From Lichtheimia corymbifera B2541 (taxonomy: Eukaryota; Mucoromycota; Mucoromycetes; Mucorales; Lichtheimiaceae): a DNA stretch of 64,000 bases. The notes under the pieces were generated by a model. It was not told the origin of the DNA. It saw nothing but the letters and a program-made list of their open reading frames with translations, and searched no databases. Where the stretch lies: contig JNEU01000877.1 in the NCBI GenBank assembly GCA_000697475.1, forward strand, positions 91,611-155,610. Reading direction: 5' to 3'. The position numbers and the translations under genes are program-made. How positions within the stretch are numbered: position 1 is the first letter of the stretch; every line of letters begins with the position of its first letter. This document shows, one piece after another, positions 36,819-46,842 of this stretch.

Positions 36819-37140
36819 AACTTTGGGGTTTCATACAATTTCATGAGCGTATATCATCACAATAAGCCCCATACGGTGAATATCTTCGACAATGCAGTAA
36901 TATTTCGGTCATTGTGCGCCAGAAAATTCCAGAACCCCTTCTTAAGGCTTCTACCCCTGATGAGATAAGACCACTACAATCACTTGGTGGGGGTTGTATT
37001 CAATCTCTATCATAACGATAGCAGCCAGAACACACCACGGACATCGGTATGACTGCATTGTTGGTAATATTTCTGTCATCGTGATGGGTAATGTGGGTGT
37101 TATTCCTGAACCCATTGCTAACTTTGCTTTCGAAAAAATA
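36819..37140 (+). repeat. Two imperfect ~160-bp promoter modules upstream of HPPY gene 2
   Basis: Same doubled module as at 27740-28065, with TTGGGGTTTCAT and TTGGGGG starts, TAATATTTC blocks and ATTCC-GAACCCC ends. The distance from the last module to the start codon is also similar to gene 1, which argues that the whole promoter was duplicated with the gene. Confidence 0.6.
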
Positions 37141-37191
37141 TAAATTCCACAGTCGAAACGGTTCAATGAGCATTAATATCGTTATTCAGCA

Positions 37192-37937
37192 ATGAAAATC
37201 ACTTCAGTAGCATTCCTCTCATTGGGGTTGTCAGCAGCCACAGTCATGGCAGCGGCAGTTGAGCCGCAAGCAAGGTAAGTTTATATGCCTTCTTGACATT
37301 TTGTATCGATCTAACCGCATGAATCACTAGCGTCAACGCTTCAATTGGTGCCGTTGAAGATATGACTCCTTCACCAACAGTGGACGATGTTAGAGAAGAC
37401 GTCGATGTTGACCAACATCATCCACCTTACCATCCACCTCATCCACCTCATCCAACTTATCATCCTCCTCACCCAACCTATCATCCACCTCATCCACCTC
37501 ACCCAACCTATCATCCACCTCATCCAACTTATCATCCTCCTCACCCAACCTATCATCCTCCTCATCCAACCTATCATCCACCTGATCATCCACCACCCCA
37601 TCACCCGCCACCTGCTGAAAGGGATGTAAAGGACGAAAATGACGCTAAGGATGCAGGCAACGAAGATGCCAAGGAAGATGCTGAACCTGATCAGCATCAC
37701 CCACCTCACCATCCTCCTCATTATCCTCCTCATCATCCACCTCATCATCCACCTCATTATCCACCCCATCATCCACCTCATTATCCTCCTCATCATCCAC
37801 CTCATTATCCTCCCCATCATCCACCTCATCACCCTCCTCATCATCCACCTCATTATCCTCCCCATCATCCACCTCATTATCCACCCCACCATCCGCCTCA
37901 TCACCCTCCTCAAGAAGATGAGCAAGACGACCAATGA
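37192..37937 (+). CDS. Secreted His-Pro-Pro repeat protein 2
   Basis: Exons 37192-37274 and 37331-37937 give 229 residues. The signal peptide MKITSVAFLSLGLSAATVMA matches that of gene 1 nearly residue by residue, and the single intron has the same phase in an AG|C codon. The mature protein has two repeat blocks separated by an acidic linker of about 25 residues. Block 1 has units HPPYHPP and HPTYHPPHP. Block 2 has HPPH and YPPHHPPH units, far richer in His than gene 1. The linker ends in AEPDQHH, the same motif that precedes block 1 of gene 1. This suggests internal duplication of a linker-plus-array unit. The end is QEDEQDDQ. Metal-binding or wall-scaffold roles are inference. Confidence 0.8.
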
Positions 37938-38161
37938 TTTCTTGGGCGGAACAACCATTATTGGTTCTTGTAGTTAGCTATTCTTGTTGTACTGCTAGAT
38001 AGTTTTAAGTAATCATTAAGTTTATCGTATGACTAAACCATATGAGAAATTTGTGTAAAGCTGTGGTATTACCAATGACCGTATAACGTACTTCAAGACC
38101 ATTGCATTAAAAGCATGGTAAAATCATTATAAAAAGCTATACATTGTTAATTTATTTATGA

Positions 38162-39091
38162 TCAGTGGATGAGACCCGAGATCAAGGTGATCACAACAGC
38201 TACCACTATGCTTGAAAATACAATGTGTGGGTTACTACCCGTAGGAGCGCTCCCTTCTATACCGTCATTCAGCAAATGATCCGGGATTTGGGTTACCGGC
38301 GTAATGAATTGCTGCACAGGCTCTGGCGTATAACCTGGGTTTGACAAGGCGACTTCGTTTGTGATCGAGAAAAATGTAGTTGTCGTTATGTAGCTGTAGC
38401 TATCGCTATCGCGAATGGTAATAGAATAGAAATCTCCAGAAGGTGCTTCCTCATCCCAAGGTATCATGACAAACATTTCGTCCTTGACGGGTTTTTCGAA
38501 TATCAACGAGCTGACAGTGGTCGTATCCCATGCCAAGTCGATGTCCACCTTAGTTGTAAGCTCAGGTGTGCCAGTGATTTCAAGCCGTAACCAATCGCCT
38601 GAATGCACCTTGCTATATCCACCACTGCATGGTTCATAGCAATAAGGGCGCACCTGCCATGTCTCTGGTGTAGGTGTAATAGAAGGCGATGTGATCGTAT
38701 TGTTGCTGCCAATAATTCTGATAGGGCCCAGGACTTGTTGTTGATCATTGTGGTCTTTGAGGTGCACTGTAAGGTAGTAATAGTCCCCTGTAGCCACATC
38801 GGGTTCGATTTGGGCTTCTCCACGACCTGCAGCACCATCGGTATAATCCATAGCATGGTGGACTATCGAAGACAATCGACGAAATAATGAGCTATGCCAT
38901 CGAAGGTAAACCATAACACTTTCATTTGGAGGCGCATCCACCCATTGTATAGGGATACTATCACCGGCTCTCACAGTACATGGATCAGAGCAATCCATGC
39001 TTGCCGAAAAAGCTCCCCATGCATGTTGCGCTTGGAGCAATAACGATAAGAATAAGATGATGGTTCGTTGCCTTGGGATGCTCAATTGCAT
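38162..39091 (-). CDS. GPI-like surface protein with two Kre9/KNH-type Ig domains
   Basis: A single exon of about 309 residues. MQLSIPRQRTIILFLSLLLQ begins a signal peptide ending near AWG. Two Ig-like segments follow, each opened by a Cys pair (MDCSDPCTVRAGDSIPIQW, and RPYCYEPCSGGYSKVHSGDW) and each with the family's (G/S)DYYYL or GDFYSI strand (VATGDYYYLTVHL, and APSGDFYSITIRD). The C-terminus is a Ser/Asn segment and a hydrophobic tail (IVFSSIVVAVVITLISGLIH) typical of GPI anchoring. The fold resembles the Kre9/Knh1 N-terminal domain implicated in beta-1,6-glucan assembly; function is not certain. It is the first of three related same-strand genes. A longer upstream frame was rejected because only ATG 39091 leads into the signal peptide. 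Confidence 0.8.
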   Translation of the reverse strand: MQLSIPRQRTIILFLSLLLQAQHAWGAFSASMDCSDPCTVRAGDSIPIQWVDAPPNESVMVYLRWHSSLFRRLSSIVHHAMDYTDGAAGRGEAQIEPDVATGDYYYLTVHLKDHNDQQQVLGPIRIIGSNNTITSPSITPTPETWQVRPYCYEPCSGGYSKVHSGDWLRLEITGTPELTTKVDIDLAWDTTTVSSLIFEKPVKDEMFVMIPWDEEAPSGDFYSITIRDSDSYSYITTTTFFSITNEVALSNPGYTPEPVQQFITPVTQIPDHLLNDGIEGSAPTGSNPHIVFSSIVVAVVITLISGLIH

Positions 39092-39349
39092 TGTTGCTGC
39101 ATGTACACACCAAAACGAAAAAGAAGATTTCGTTCGACGTGCAGGGTCAACTACGCAAGGAAATCTCAAAGCTGTGGCTGTGTGGACTTGTGTATCGAAA
39201 CTACTCCTATTGCATTGCCGTCGGATCAAGGTGGCACAAAGAACATCAACATCAGCGGTATTTCAGATACATACAAAAGCTTCTGCTACGCTTTGAACAC
39301 ATGTACACTTTATAGCAACTACCCAACTACACTTGGGGTATATTATACG

Positions 39350-39643
39350 ATGACTACCAGCATCTCTTTGACCCCAAGGATGTTATTGATCAGCACTTTT
39401 ACTGCTTTATGCATCGTATCCAAAGCAATGATTCATGTAACGTTACACACGTCCGTATCCGTTGGTAGAAACTACGCCTCCATGGATCATTCCATCGATG
39501 AAAGCCATAATACCGCCCCATTCTTACATGATCCAAAACCACTTGGTGAGGAAGCTGTTACACATAGCATCATGTTTGACGCCAAATTAGGTAAATGTAG
39601 AATACATCAGCCACAAGCTTTATTCGTTGTTCTACCACGATGA
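39350..39643 (+). CDS. Possible small secreted protein
   Basis: A 97-codon frame starting MTTSISLTPRMLLISTFTAL, which could be a signal peptide, followed by a polar region without cysteines. It lies in the only gap between two minus-strand surface-protein genes, just before the 3' end of the second one. TATA-like sequences precede it. No family is recognised and the frame may be fortuitous. Confidence 0.3.
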   Translation: MTTSISLTPRMLLISTFTALCIVSKAMIHVTLHTSVSVGRNYASMDHSIDESHNTAPFLHDPKPLGEEAVTHSIMFDAKLGKCRIHQPQALFVVLPR

Positions 39644-39684
39644 CTACTACTACGAAACTTCGTGTCACTACTAAAGTAATCGAA

Positions 39685-40488
39685 TTAACTAGAAGATGCA
39701 ATTGTAAAAGGACCAACACTTGCTGAAGGACCTCGCTCACTGCCATCAAAATAAGAAACTTTAAAGTAATAAGAGCTTCCAGGAGCAAGGCGTTCTTGGA
39801 AAGTAACATTGACGCCAGATGGAGCCAGGTCAATGGACGAGTCCCCTGTTACTTTGATGCCACTAGATAAACTCAGGCATCCACCCCAGAGATCCTGGAC
39901 CAATTCTTCAAGGCCCCAGCAAATGTGGAATTGAAATCTTTTCGTATTGGGCGAGCCTTCAGATGGTTTGGTCCACTTGGCCATTACGGTCTCACCCATG
40001 TAGATAGTGTTGTTGTCATGGCATTTGGTAGCATAACAACCAAGCTGTACTGTAAAGTTTTCTTGACGCGGTGGAACATAAACGGGTGCCCTTTTGCCAA
40101 TACTTAATGGTCCAACAAATGTTTTGACGCTATAATCGTGATCTGATGTAAGCTTGAGGAAGTAGTAATCGCCTGCTGGAGCATTTGGTGGTATTGGTAC
40201 ATTGATGCTGGCAGTGCGATCAGCTGCAACGGGTTGTTCTATGGCAAGGATTTGCATGTTATCCCGGTAAGTATCTGGTAATCCCCATTCCAAGAATACA
40301 GTATAGTATTGGACGTTGTCAGGGATGCCAGTGGATCGAAGATTGAGTCGTGTGCCTGGAATAATAGCATCCTTGGTGGTGTCGTTGCATGGGCTTTCGC
40401 ATCCAACAGCAACCTCCCATGCTGCAGATGCTATGTGTAGCAAGAATGCAAGAAACGGAATAATGGCAAAGATCGGTGACGATACCAT
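39685..40488 (-). CDS. Secreted protein with two Kre9/KNH-type Ig domains
   Basis: A single exon of 267 residues starting MVSSPIFAIIPFLAFLLHIA, a signal peptide ending near ASA. Two Ig-like segments, each beginning with a paired-Cys motif (VGCESPCNDTT, and LGCYATKCHDNNT), contain the strands APAGDYYFLKLTSDHDY and APGSSYYFKVSYFDGS. The chain ends FTIASSS with no hydrophobic tail, so it should be released or wall-bound, unlike the GPI-like paralogue on its right. Both resemble the Kre9/KNH family by the GDYYFL signature. An upstream in-frame ATG at 40542 would precede the signal peptide and is less likely. Confidence 0.75.
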   Translation of the reverse strand: MVSSPIFAIIPFLAFLLHIASAAWEVAVGCESPCNDTTKDAIIPGTRLNLRSTGIPDNVQYYTVFLEWGLPDTYRDNMQILAIEQPVAADRTASINVPIPPNAPAGDYYFLKLTSDHDYSVKTFVGPLSIGKRAPVYVPPRQENFTVQLGCYATKCHDNNTIYMGETVMAKWTKPSEGSPNTKRFQFHICWGLEELVQDLWGGCLSLSSGIKVTGDSSIDLAPSGVNVTFQERLAPGSSYYFKVSYFDGSERGPSASVGPFTIASSS

Positions 40489-41459
40489 GGTGATGAAGAA
40501 TGGGAAAAAGAAGAGTTGTGATAGAAAAGCCAAACACAGCACTTGTTGTTAGGTGTGGCGTTGCACACAAAGGCGATATTCATTTCGATCACGTGCAAAA
40601 TATGCACGTCATGCTGTACATGCTTACCCAGATTATGCTTGTTGACAGCTTATAGTGCTATGTTTTGAGCCATACTCCTTTTGGGCCCTGTTGCTTTCAA
40701 TGCAGCATCTGCATAAATGTATGCCACCAGCACTACATTTTTCAAATCTGCATATCTATAGCCACTGTATATAGGCACAATGGATAGGTGATATTATAAC
40801 AAAAGCTCTTTTATGACGCAAGCAACGGAAAGAGAAGGCCAAACGATGATATGAATAGTAGTTGCGTTTCCTAAATCACACCGTGTGGATCATCGATGCT
40901 CTATTATACCAGGCATGGCTGTCAATATGATCTTATATAAGACCTATGTATCATGGTTTCCTTTACATGCATGGATCACAGGCTTGCCTATAACTGAAAT
41001 CGCAGAATACAAAGCTTCACAATCCTCGATAAGCAAAGAGAGCATTACCAGCGACTTTTCATCCAGAATGACTTGTCATTATTGGTCACTATCGTAATAA
41101 GCAGCTTTTGAATATGGTGAGGTGTGCTTTGGTGCCCTCATGTGACATCCTGGTAAAGCTCTTTGTGCGATAGTGGATGCACGTTTAGGCTCATTGATAC
41201 ATACAAACAATGAAGGCACATGGTACTTTCATTGATTGGCTTTATGTACCATTGGTTGGTCCTTTGCCTTTATCTTCATTGTGTCATATGGTAAAGTATG
41301 AATACATACAAATTTATTATCCAGTTACACAGATGAATATTAACGTGAGAATACACACAAAGAACGCATGAAGATAAAAAAAATCACTATGATGATATGC
41401 TATCTACAAGTCTTCTGCGATTGACAAAGAAAGGAAATTGTTGGCTATAGCATTCGAAT
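40489..41459. other. Intergenic region, no gene seen
   Basis: Promoter of the 39685-40488 gene on the left and 3' flank of the next KNH-like gene on the right. A 70-codon plus frame near 40885 lacks any family sign. Confidence 0.4.
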
Positions 41460-42880
41460 CTATACATCCGTCGTACCAGGACCTCCTGCATTGTTTGGTG
41501 GATGGGATGGCATCGTAGGTGACATTGGTGTATGTGGTTGCTGATGTACTGCTGATGGTGGTGTTGGTGATACAGCATGGTATGGGGTCGAGTTAGCGTA
41601 ATACGCACCAGCATTATTGGGGTATTGTGGAGAAGACGATGGTGGTTGTTCAGGATAACCTGCAGCATATGGAGCACCTTGGTTATAATACGATGGTTGG
41701 TACCCTTGATCGTTATATGGTGTTGGTTGTTGTTGTGGATTATGGGATAAGCTGGGCATGTAAACGGCAGCTGGGTGATACCCATATCCACTATAATGCT
41801 GTTGTTGTTCGTCATAAGCTGCTGCTGCTGCACCTCCATAATAGTAGTTATTGTGATCCTCATAACCAGTGGAGTAAAATTGACCTTGTGGCATCGAAGA
41901 AGGAGGCATAGATTGCATCATATTGGGTAGCTGTGGTGACCTTGTGCGTGGTAAAGGTGATTGAGATGATGGTGGCGGCTTTTTGTATCCTGGTGGACTA
42001 GCAAAAATCTCGGCAGCTGTAGTATCAGCATGCTGTTTGCTATTGCTGTTGCCGGTTTTCCTCAAACAAATGGCACCTCCAAAGACCTACATGGTACCAC
42101 AAAAATAGTAATGAGTCTTCTCAGCCCATCTTTACTGCATATTTCCTGTTTTGTGAAATAACACCTTACCAGAGCAGCTGCAGCAACTCCACCAATTGCA
42201 ATACCGGCAATACCACCTGCCGATAAGTTTGACCCACCACTATTATTATCATCATCTTTTGATCCATGTGATGGTGTAGGTGAGGATGTTGACGAAGCAC
42301 TACTAGATGACGATATTCCGGATGAAGAAGCAGCGTTGGATGAGGAGGACACCGGTGGCAAAGATGAAGCACTACTACTGGGGCGGACACTAGATACAGC
42401 GGAAGATGAGGATGGCGCTTGTGAACTTGCAGTGGTTGGTTGCACACTGCTATTGCTTGAAGGCACAGACGAACTTTGACTAGGTGTAATGCTGGTTGGC
42501 AAAAAGACACCTATTGGTCCTTGAACAGCCACAGAGGTTGGGACTGTGTTAGCCGAAAGTCGTAAAAAGTAGTTGTCAGCTGCTGCAATGGTGCTAGGAA
42601 AAGATACGGTTGTGGATCCACTGGTGCCTGGTGATGATATAGTAGCAAGCGTTGCTTTAACCAAAAGAGCATCGGCACTAGGACCTTGAGCCACGGTGAT
42701 AGCAAGACTGCTAGCATTGCCAGTGAGATCAGACCATGATACTAAAAAGGCTGCTCCTTGTTCGATCCGCGTATTAGATGACGGCGATGTAACTGAAAAG
42801 GCGGTAACTGCGGATGCATAAAGGATTGCAAGAGGTATATAGACTAGCCAAGTGGTAATTAGGCGATGGCGTATCCTCAT
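41460..42880 (-). CDS. Single-pass membrane protein with Kre9/KNH-type Ig domain
   Basis: Exons 42880-42170 and 42086-41460 give 445 residues. The signal peptide starts MRIRHRLITTWLVYIPLAIL. The ectodomain has one Ig-like domain: FSVTSPSSNTRIEQGAAFLVSW leads to SWSDLTG, with AAADNYFLRLSANTV as the signature strand. A Ser/Thr/Pro-rich mucin-like stalk of about 90 residues follows. The intron falls at the end of the membrane segment (GGIAGIAIGGVAAAAL|VFGGAI). The cytosolic tail of about 200 residues is rich in Pro, Gln and Tyr (YYYGGAAAAAYDEQQQHY, YNDQGYQPSYYNQG) and low in complexity, perhaps a scaffold for signalling partners. This sensor-like plan differs from the two secreted paralogues next door. 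Confidence 0.8.
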
Positions 42881-43730
42881 CCAGACGTCGTGAAAAGGGT
42901 ATTGAGAAAAAGAAAAAGGAAAAAGAGAACCCAAATCCCTTTGTGTGCACCCAAAAATTTTCTTTTTTCATAAGTGGTCTCACCATCAAAAGTGAGGACA
43001 ATGAGACCAATCCAGGATAAAGCTACCCCAGCCAATGTCGCACACGGCGGGTGAACACACAAGTAAGCTTTTTCGTTTTCATATAACCATCTACGCTCGT
43101 TTGCTTGTTACTGGTAATCGCAATGGCTATAAGAACGCCATCATGCATACGATAGGGATTCACTTTATTATATGGTAAGCCTTTTTGTCGAGGAAATTGT
43201 GGATGCAAGCTACCATAACGGATATTGCTGAGCACACACTCCACAAATAGTAGGATAACGGCGGAATCGTACGTTACAGAAGATGTGACTACCTTGGATA
43301 CAAACGAAAGGCTAGCCTTGGCATGGGAGAGCAGTAGTATTATGACACGTGAATGTATTGGTTTCCCATAGTCACCCATTAGAAGCGTACATGTACATAA
43401 AATAAACCCCTTTCAATGTAAGGGGGTGGAGATGCATTGATTATGCATGTTTGTTTGCTTTTGAATGACGAGTATATCTGTGCCACGCTTGCTTCCTGCT
43501 TTCCCCTTTTCGCACTAGTCATGTGATACAACCTTGTCAAAGCCTTAGCATGGTACAAACAAGTAGATTTCAAATAGACAATGGTATGCCACGATATATA
43601 TTTACAAGCGTCGTCCACAAGGGTGTGTGTGAACAACTATAAGTACAATACAAATACAGTAATAACGGTGATAGATGTTGGAAAGTGTAAGGGGAGGATG
43701 ATAATGCGTGTAAAATTATGATGAGAAAAT
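42881..43730. other. Intergenic region, no gene seen
   Basis: CT/GA-rich and AT-rich sequence between the KNH-like membrane protein gene and the transporter gene. It holds the former's promoter and the latter's 3' flank. A 118-codon minus frame at 43023-43379 shows no recognisable feature. Confidence 0.4.
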
Positions 43731-45171
43731 CTATTGAGCAGCATCGGCTTGGAATTTTTCAATGAGCTCGTCAATGGCATCCCAAGAACCAAAGACACAG
43801 CCGACGATACCAAGAAGGAGAGTGAGAGCACAGAATGCAAGTTCGTAGATGGGCTTGTTGCGGACACCAGTGAGACGCAAGTAGCAAAGAATTGGGATAA
43901 GGAACACCAAAGAGCAGTTGCAAAGGGCACCAATCAAACTCATGAAGGCATCAAAGTAAGGGACGAAAATGGCCAAGACGCACAAGATGACGATGGTGAC
44001 GATACGAATGACAGCACGGCCAAGGAAGGCAAAAACCTTGCCAATATGTTGTTCATCGCACTTGGAGAAACGTTCGAATTCAAGCGAGAAAGAGCAAGCA
44101 TAGATAGGAATAGCAAAGATAACGTGAATAGTCATGACAATCTGGGCAATCATCTTGGCAGCACCATCGGGAAGCGAGTTGTAAATAGGCGATTCGACAG
44201 CACTACCAAAACTCCAGTAACCGGGAACAGCAGTCATGAAGTAGAGAGCGGTACAGGTGGTAAGACCAGCAGTGACAGCCCACTTCCATTGATGGGGCTT
44301 CTTAAGAGCATGCTCAGCGTGAGGGTAAGTGTTGTTACCGCCGTAAGAGAAAGCAATGGTGGAAAGGGCTGAAGGGAAACCAGGCCAGATGACACCATCC
44401 AAATGTACTTCCTTGTCGGGGTTCGAGTTGCGATAAATAGGACCTTGGATCATGACAATGAACACAGCCATCATAGTACAGATGGCACCAATAGAAGAGA
44501 TGATGGTGACTTCCTTCAAAGTGCGGAACAAAATCAATGGAATCAAAAGGAAAGCACCCCAAATGATGACCCAATGGGTTTGAGTAAGTACACTGCTTTG
44601 GCCTTCAAGCAATGAAACCATATTGCCTGAAGCCAGCACAAGGTACAAGGCAGGGCAACCAAACAAGTTGAGGAAATGGAAAAATGCAGCACAGCAATAA
44701 CCAAACCAGCCTATTCAAATGGAAGAAGTGTTCGGTTAGTAAGAGCTGAGACTTAATCGCAGAAAAAAATTTTCCTCTAGAGGAAATTGAGTAGAACATA
44801 CCATAAGCTGCCTTGCCGATTTGCTTGTAATCGTGAAGACGTTTGCCAGGTTTAGCGTAGAGACATCGGATCAAAATGATACCGCTATAGCAAGCCATTG
44901 CCCAAGCGAGAATCAAAATGAGAATACCAAGCCAGCCACCAGTGGCGAAGGCTTTGGGAAGACCAAGAGTGCCGGTGCCAGCAACGACACAGGTAACGTT
45001 GAAATAGGCGGACATGAAACTAGCATTGCCGTGGCCGAATTCATTAGCGGTGGAATCATCTTCGATATAGTCCTCGACGGTTGCTTCACGTATGGATGCG
45101 GCCTTTTCATCGAGGGTCTTCTCGGGCACTGATGAATTGGTGTCTTGTTTGGAAAATGGATTGAGCTGCAT
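43731..45171 (-). CDS. Amino-acid transporter, AAAP family
   Basis: A proton-coupled carrier of the AAAP (Aa_trans) family. Exons 45171-44802 and 44710-43731 give 449 residues. An acidic cytosolic N-terminus of about 50 residues precedes about eleven membrane segments. The family's first-helix motif is clear: NASFMSAYFNVTCVVAGTGTLGLP. Other signatures are GGWLGILILILAWAMACYSG, PSALSTIAFSYGGNNTYPHAE and CNCSLVFLIPILCYLRLT. The SYGGNNTYPHAE segment (helix 6) resembles that in AAAP carriers of neutral amino acids. The substrate and membrane (plasma versus vacuole) cannot be read from sequence. Confidence 0.9.
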
Positions 45172-46490
45172 TGCGGTGGTGGTGGTGGTGGAGGTTGTAT
45201 ACGTAGATATAAGAAGGGTTATATCTAAAGCACAAAGGCTATTATATGACTGTTGAAGTTTGGAAGAGAAAAGAAGGTGAGATCAACCGTTGTAATCGCA
45301 CTGGGAAGCGCGGTATTTATAAGCGTATGCAGGTCAGTCAAAGAGCAAGGATTGACAGCGGCAACCTTCCTTAATTAGATCCGCATCCAAAAGCTGAATG
45401 GTGCGATTACGCTGATATGATAAAAGGGTCAAACCAAATACCGATAGCAGGCGGCTTTTTGGTGTGCGCCTGACCCTCCTTTCCATAAGCGTCTACAAGG
45501 CTCATTTAGGTCGGCGATTGCTTTGGTATTTTCCCACCACCATCACCATCCGTTGCAGATCGGGTTTGGGAAGAAGCACATGCAGTAATGTTTACTTGTG
45601 TTAAAGCCGTGCCGTCATTACCCGGAACCCGATCTGGCACCTATTTTCCCATGGGTTTTCGCACGCTTATTGACTAGTTGGGATAAATTATTCGTATTCG
45701 AAAGCGGATTGTAACAATGGGTACTGTTCCGTGTAACCCATTTTCATGACAACGCTAGAGACTAAAAAGCAAACAGATACAAGATGTACTGTATATTCGG
45801 ATTACCCCACAAACAAGGGAGCTGCAGCTGTTGTACATGATGCAGCTTATATGTCCACGTTGATGCATATGAGGCGAAATGGTAGTGGAATTGCTATATT
45901 TCATGAATTAAAGCGCTCACTTTTTGCTCGGGATAGCCGGGTGCCTGAGACAAAGTTTCTCTGCCACTTTGCTTAGAAACCACACCGCGTAAGCTTTTGT
46001 ACTACAACCTATCTTATCTTCTGGAGAATACCAGCAAATCATAGACCTCAACCCCATACCAAGAAAGGCATATCTTTGAGAGCTTGGCATATGTGCTAAA
46101 ATGAGCCAATAGCGGGCGTGAACGAGTCTGAATTTTTCCACGCACCGACATCGGATGTTTAATGGGCAATTGGGGGAAGATAAACCCAAGTGGATCAAAC
46201 AGAGACATTGGACAACAGGACGGCACTAAACTTGATCCAAGAAACAAATGACGTTGCATGATGTGAAAATCCCCCCGTTATAGGCATAAAATTATTCCCC
46301 TTGAAAGGATAGCATACCAGATGCTATGTAGCAAACGCACTAAATATCACGTACGCGAGGAATGTGGGGTGAAATTGCGATGATTACATGAGCGTGCTAA
46401 AATTGAAGCGGGTTGAGTCGGATCACCCTTTGTGATATATGCCTTTTTGCTTCTAATCCCAATCGGTGCATTTTGTGTTCACTTTTTGCC
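45172..46490. other. Divergent intergenic region, no gene seen
   Basis: A 1.3-kb gap between the transporter (leftward) and the subtilase (rightward). Short frames at 45746-45976 and 45917-46259 lack support. Confidence 0.4.
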
Positions 46491-46807
46491 ATGCCAGCTT
46501 ATTGTGTTGCATCTAACAAGGTGTTGCTGCTGGGCCTAATTCTACTATTTTTCTATTGTGGCACCGCAGAAAGCCAAGAAAACAATCAACAACGTGATAA
46601 TAATGCTGGCATACGATACACAGTGCAATTCACGTCGTCAACATTACCCAATGGTACCAGTGTAGAGGATCCAGAGGCTATTCAAGATGCTTTTTTACAA
46701 TATCTTGAGCGCAACAATGTCAATGTCACTGTGCGTTATCGATTCACGGATATCATGAATGGCATGTCCATTATGTTGCCACCTGATACAGTTTTACCAC
46801 AATGGCC

Positions 46808-46842
<35 letters not shown>

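Noticed and set aside
37371..37958. 195-codon minus-strand frame rich in Met, Trp and Arg
   Set aside because: It is the antisense of the His-Pro repeats of HPPY gene 2. The same effect produces minus-strand frames at 28268-28560.
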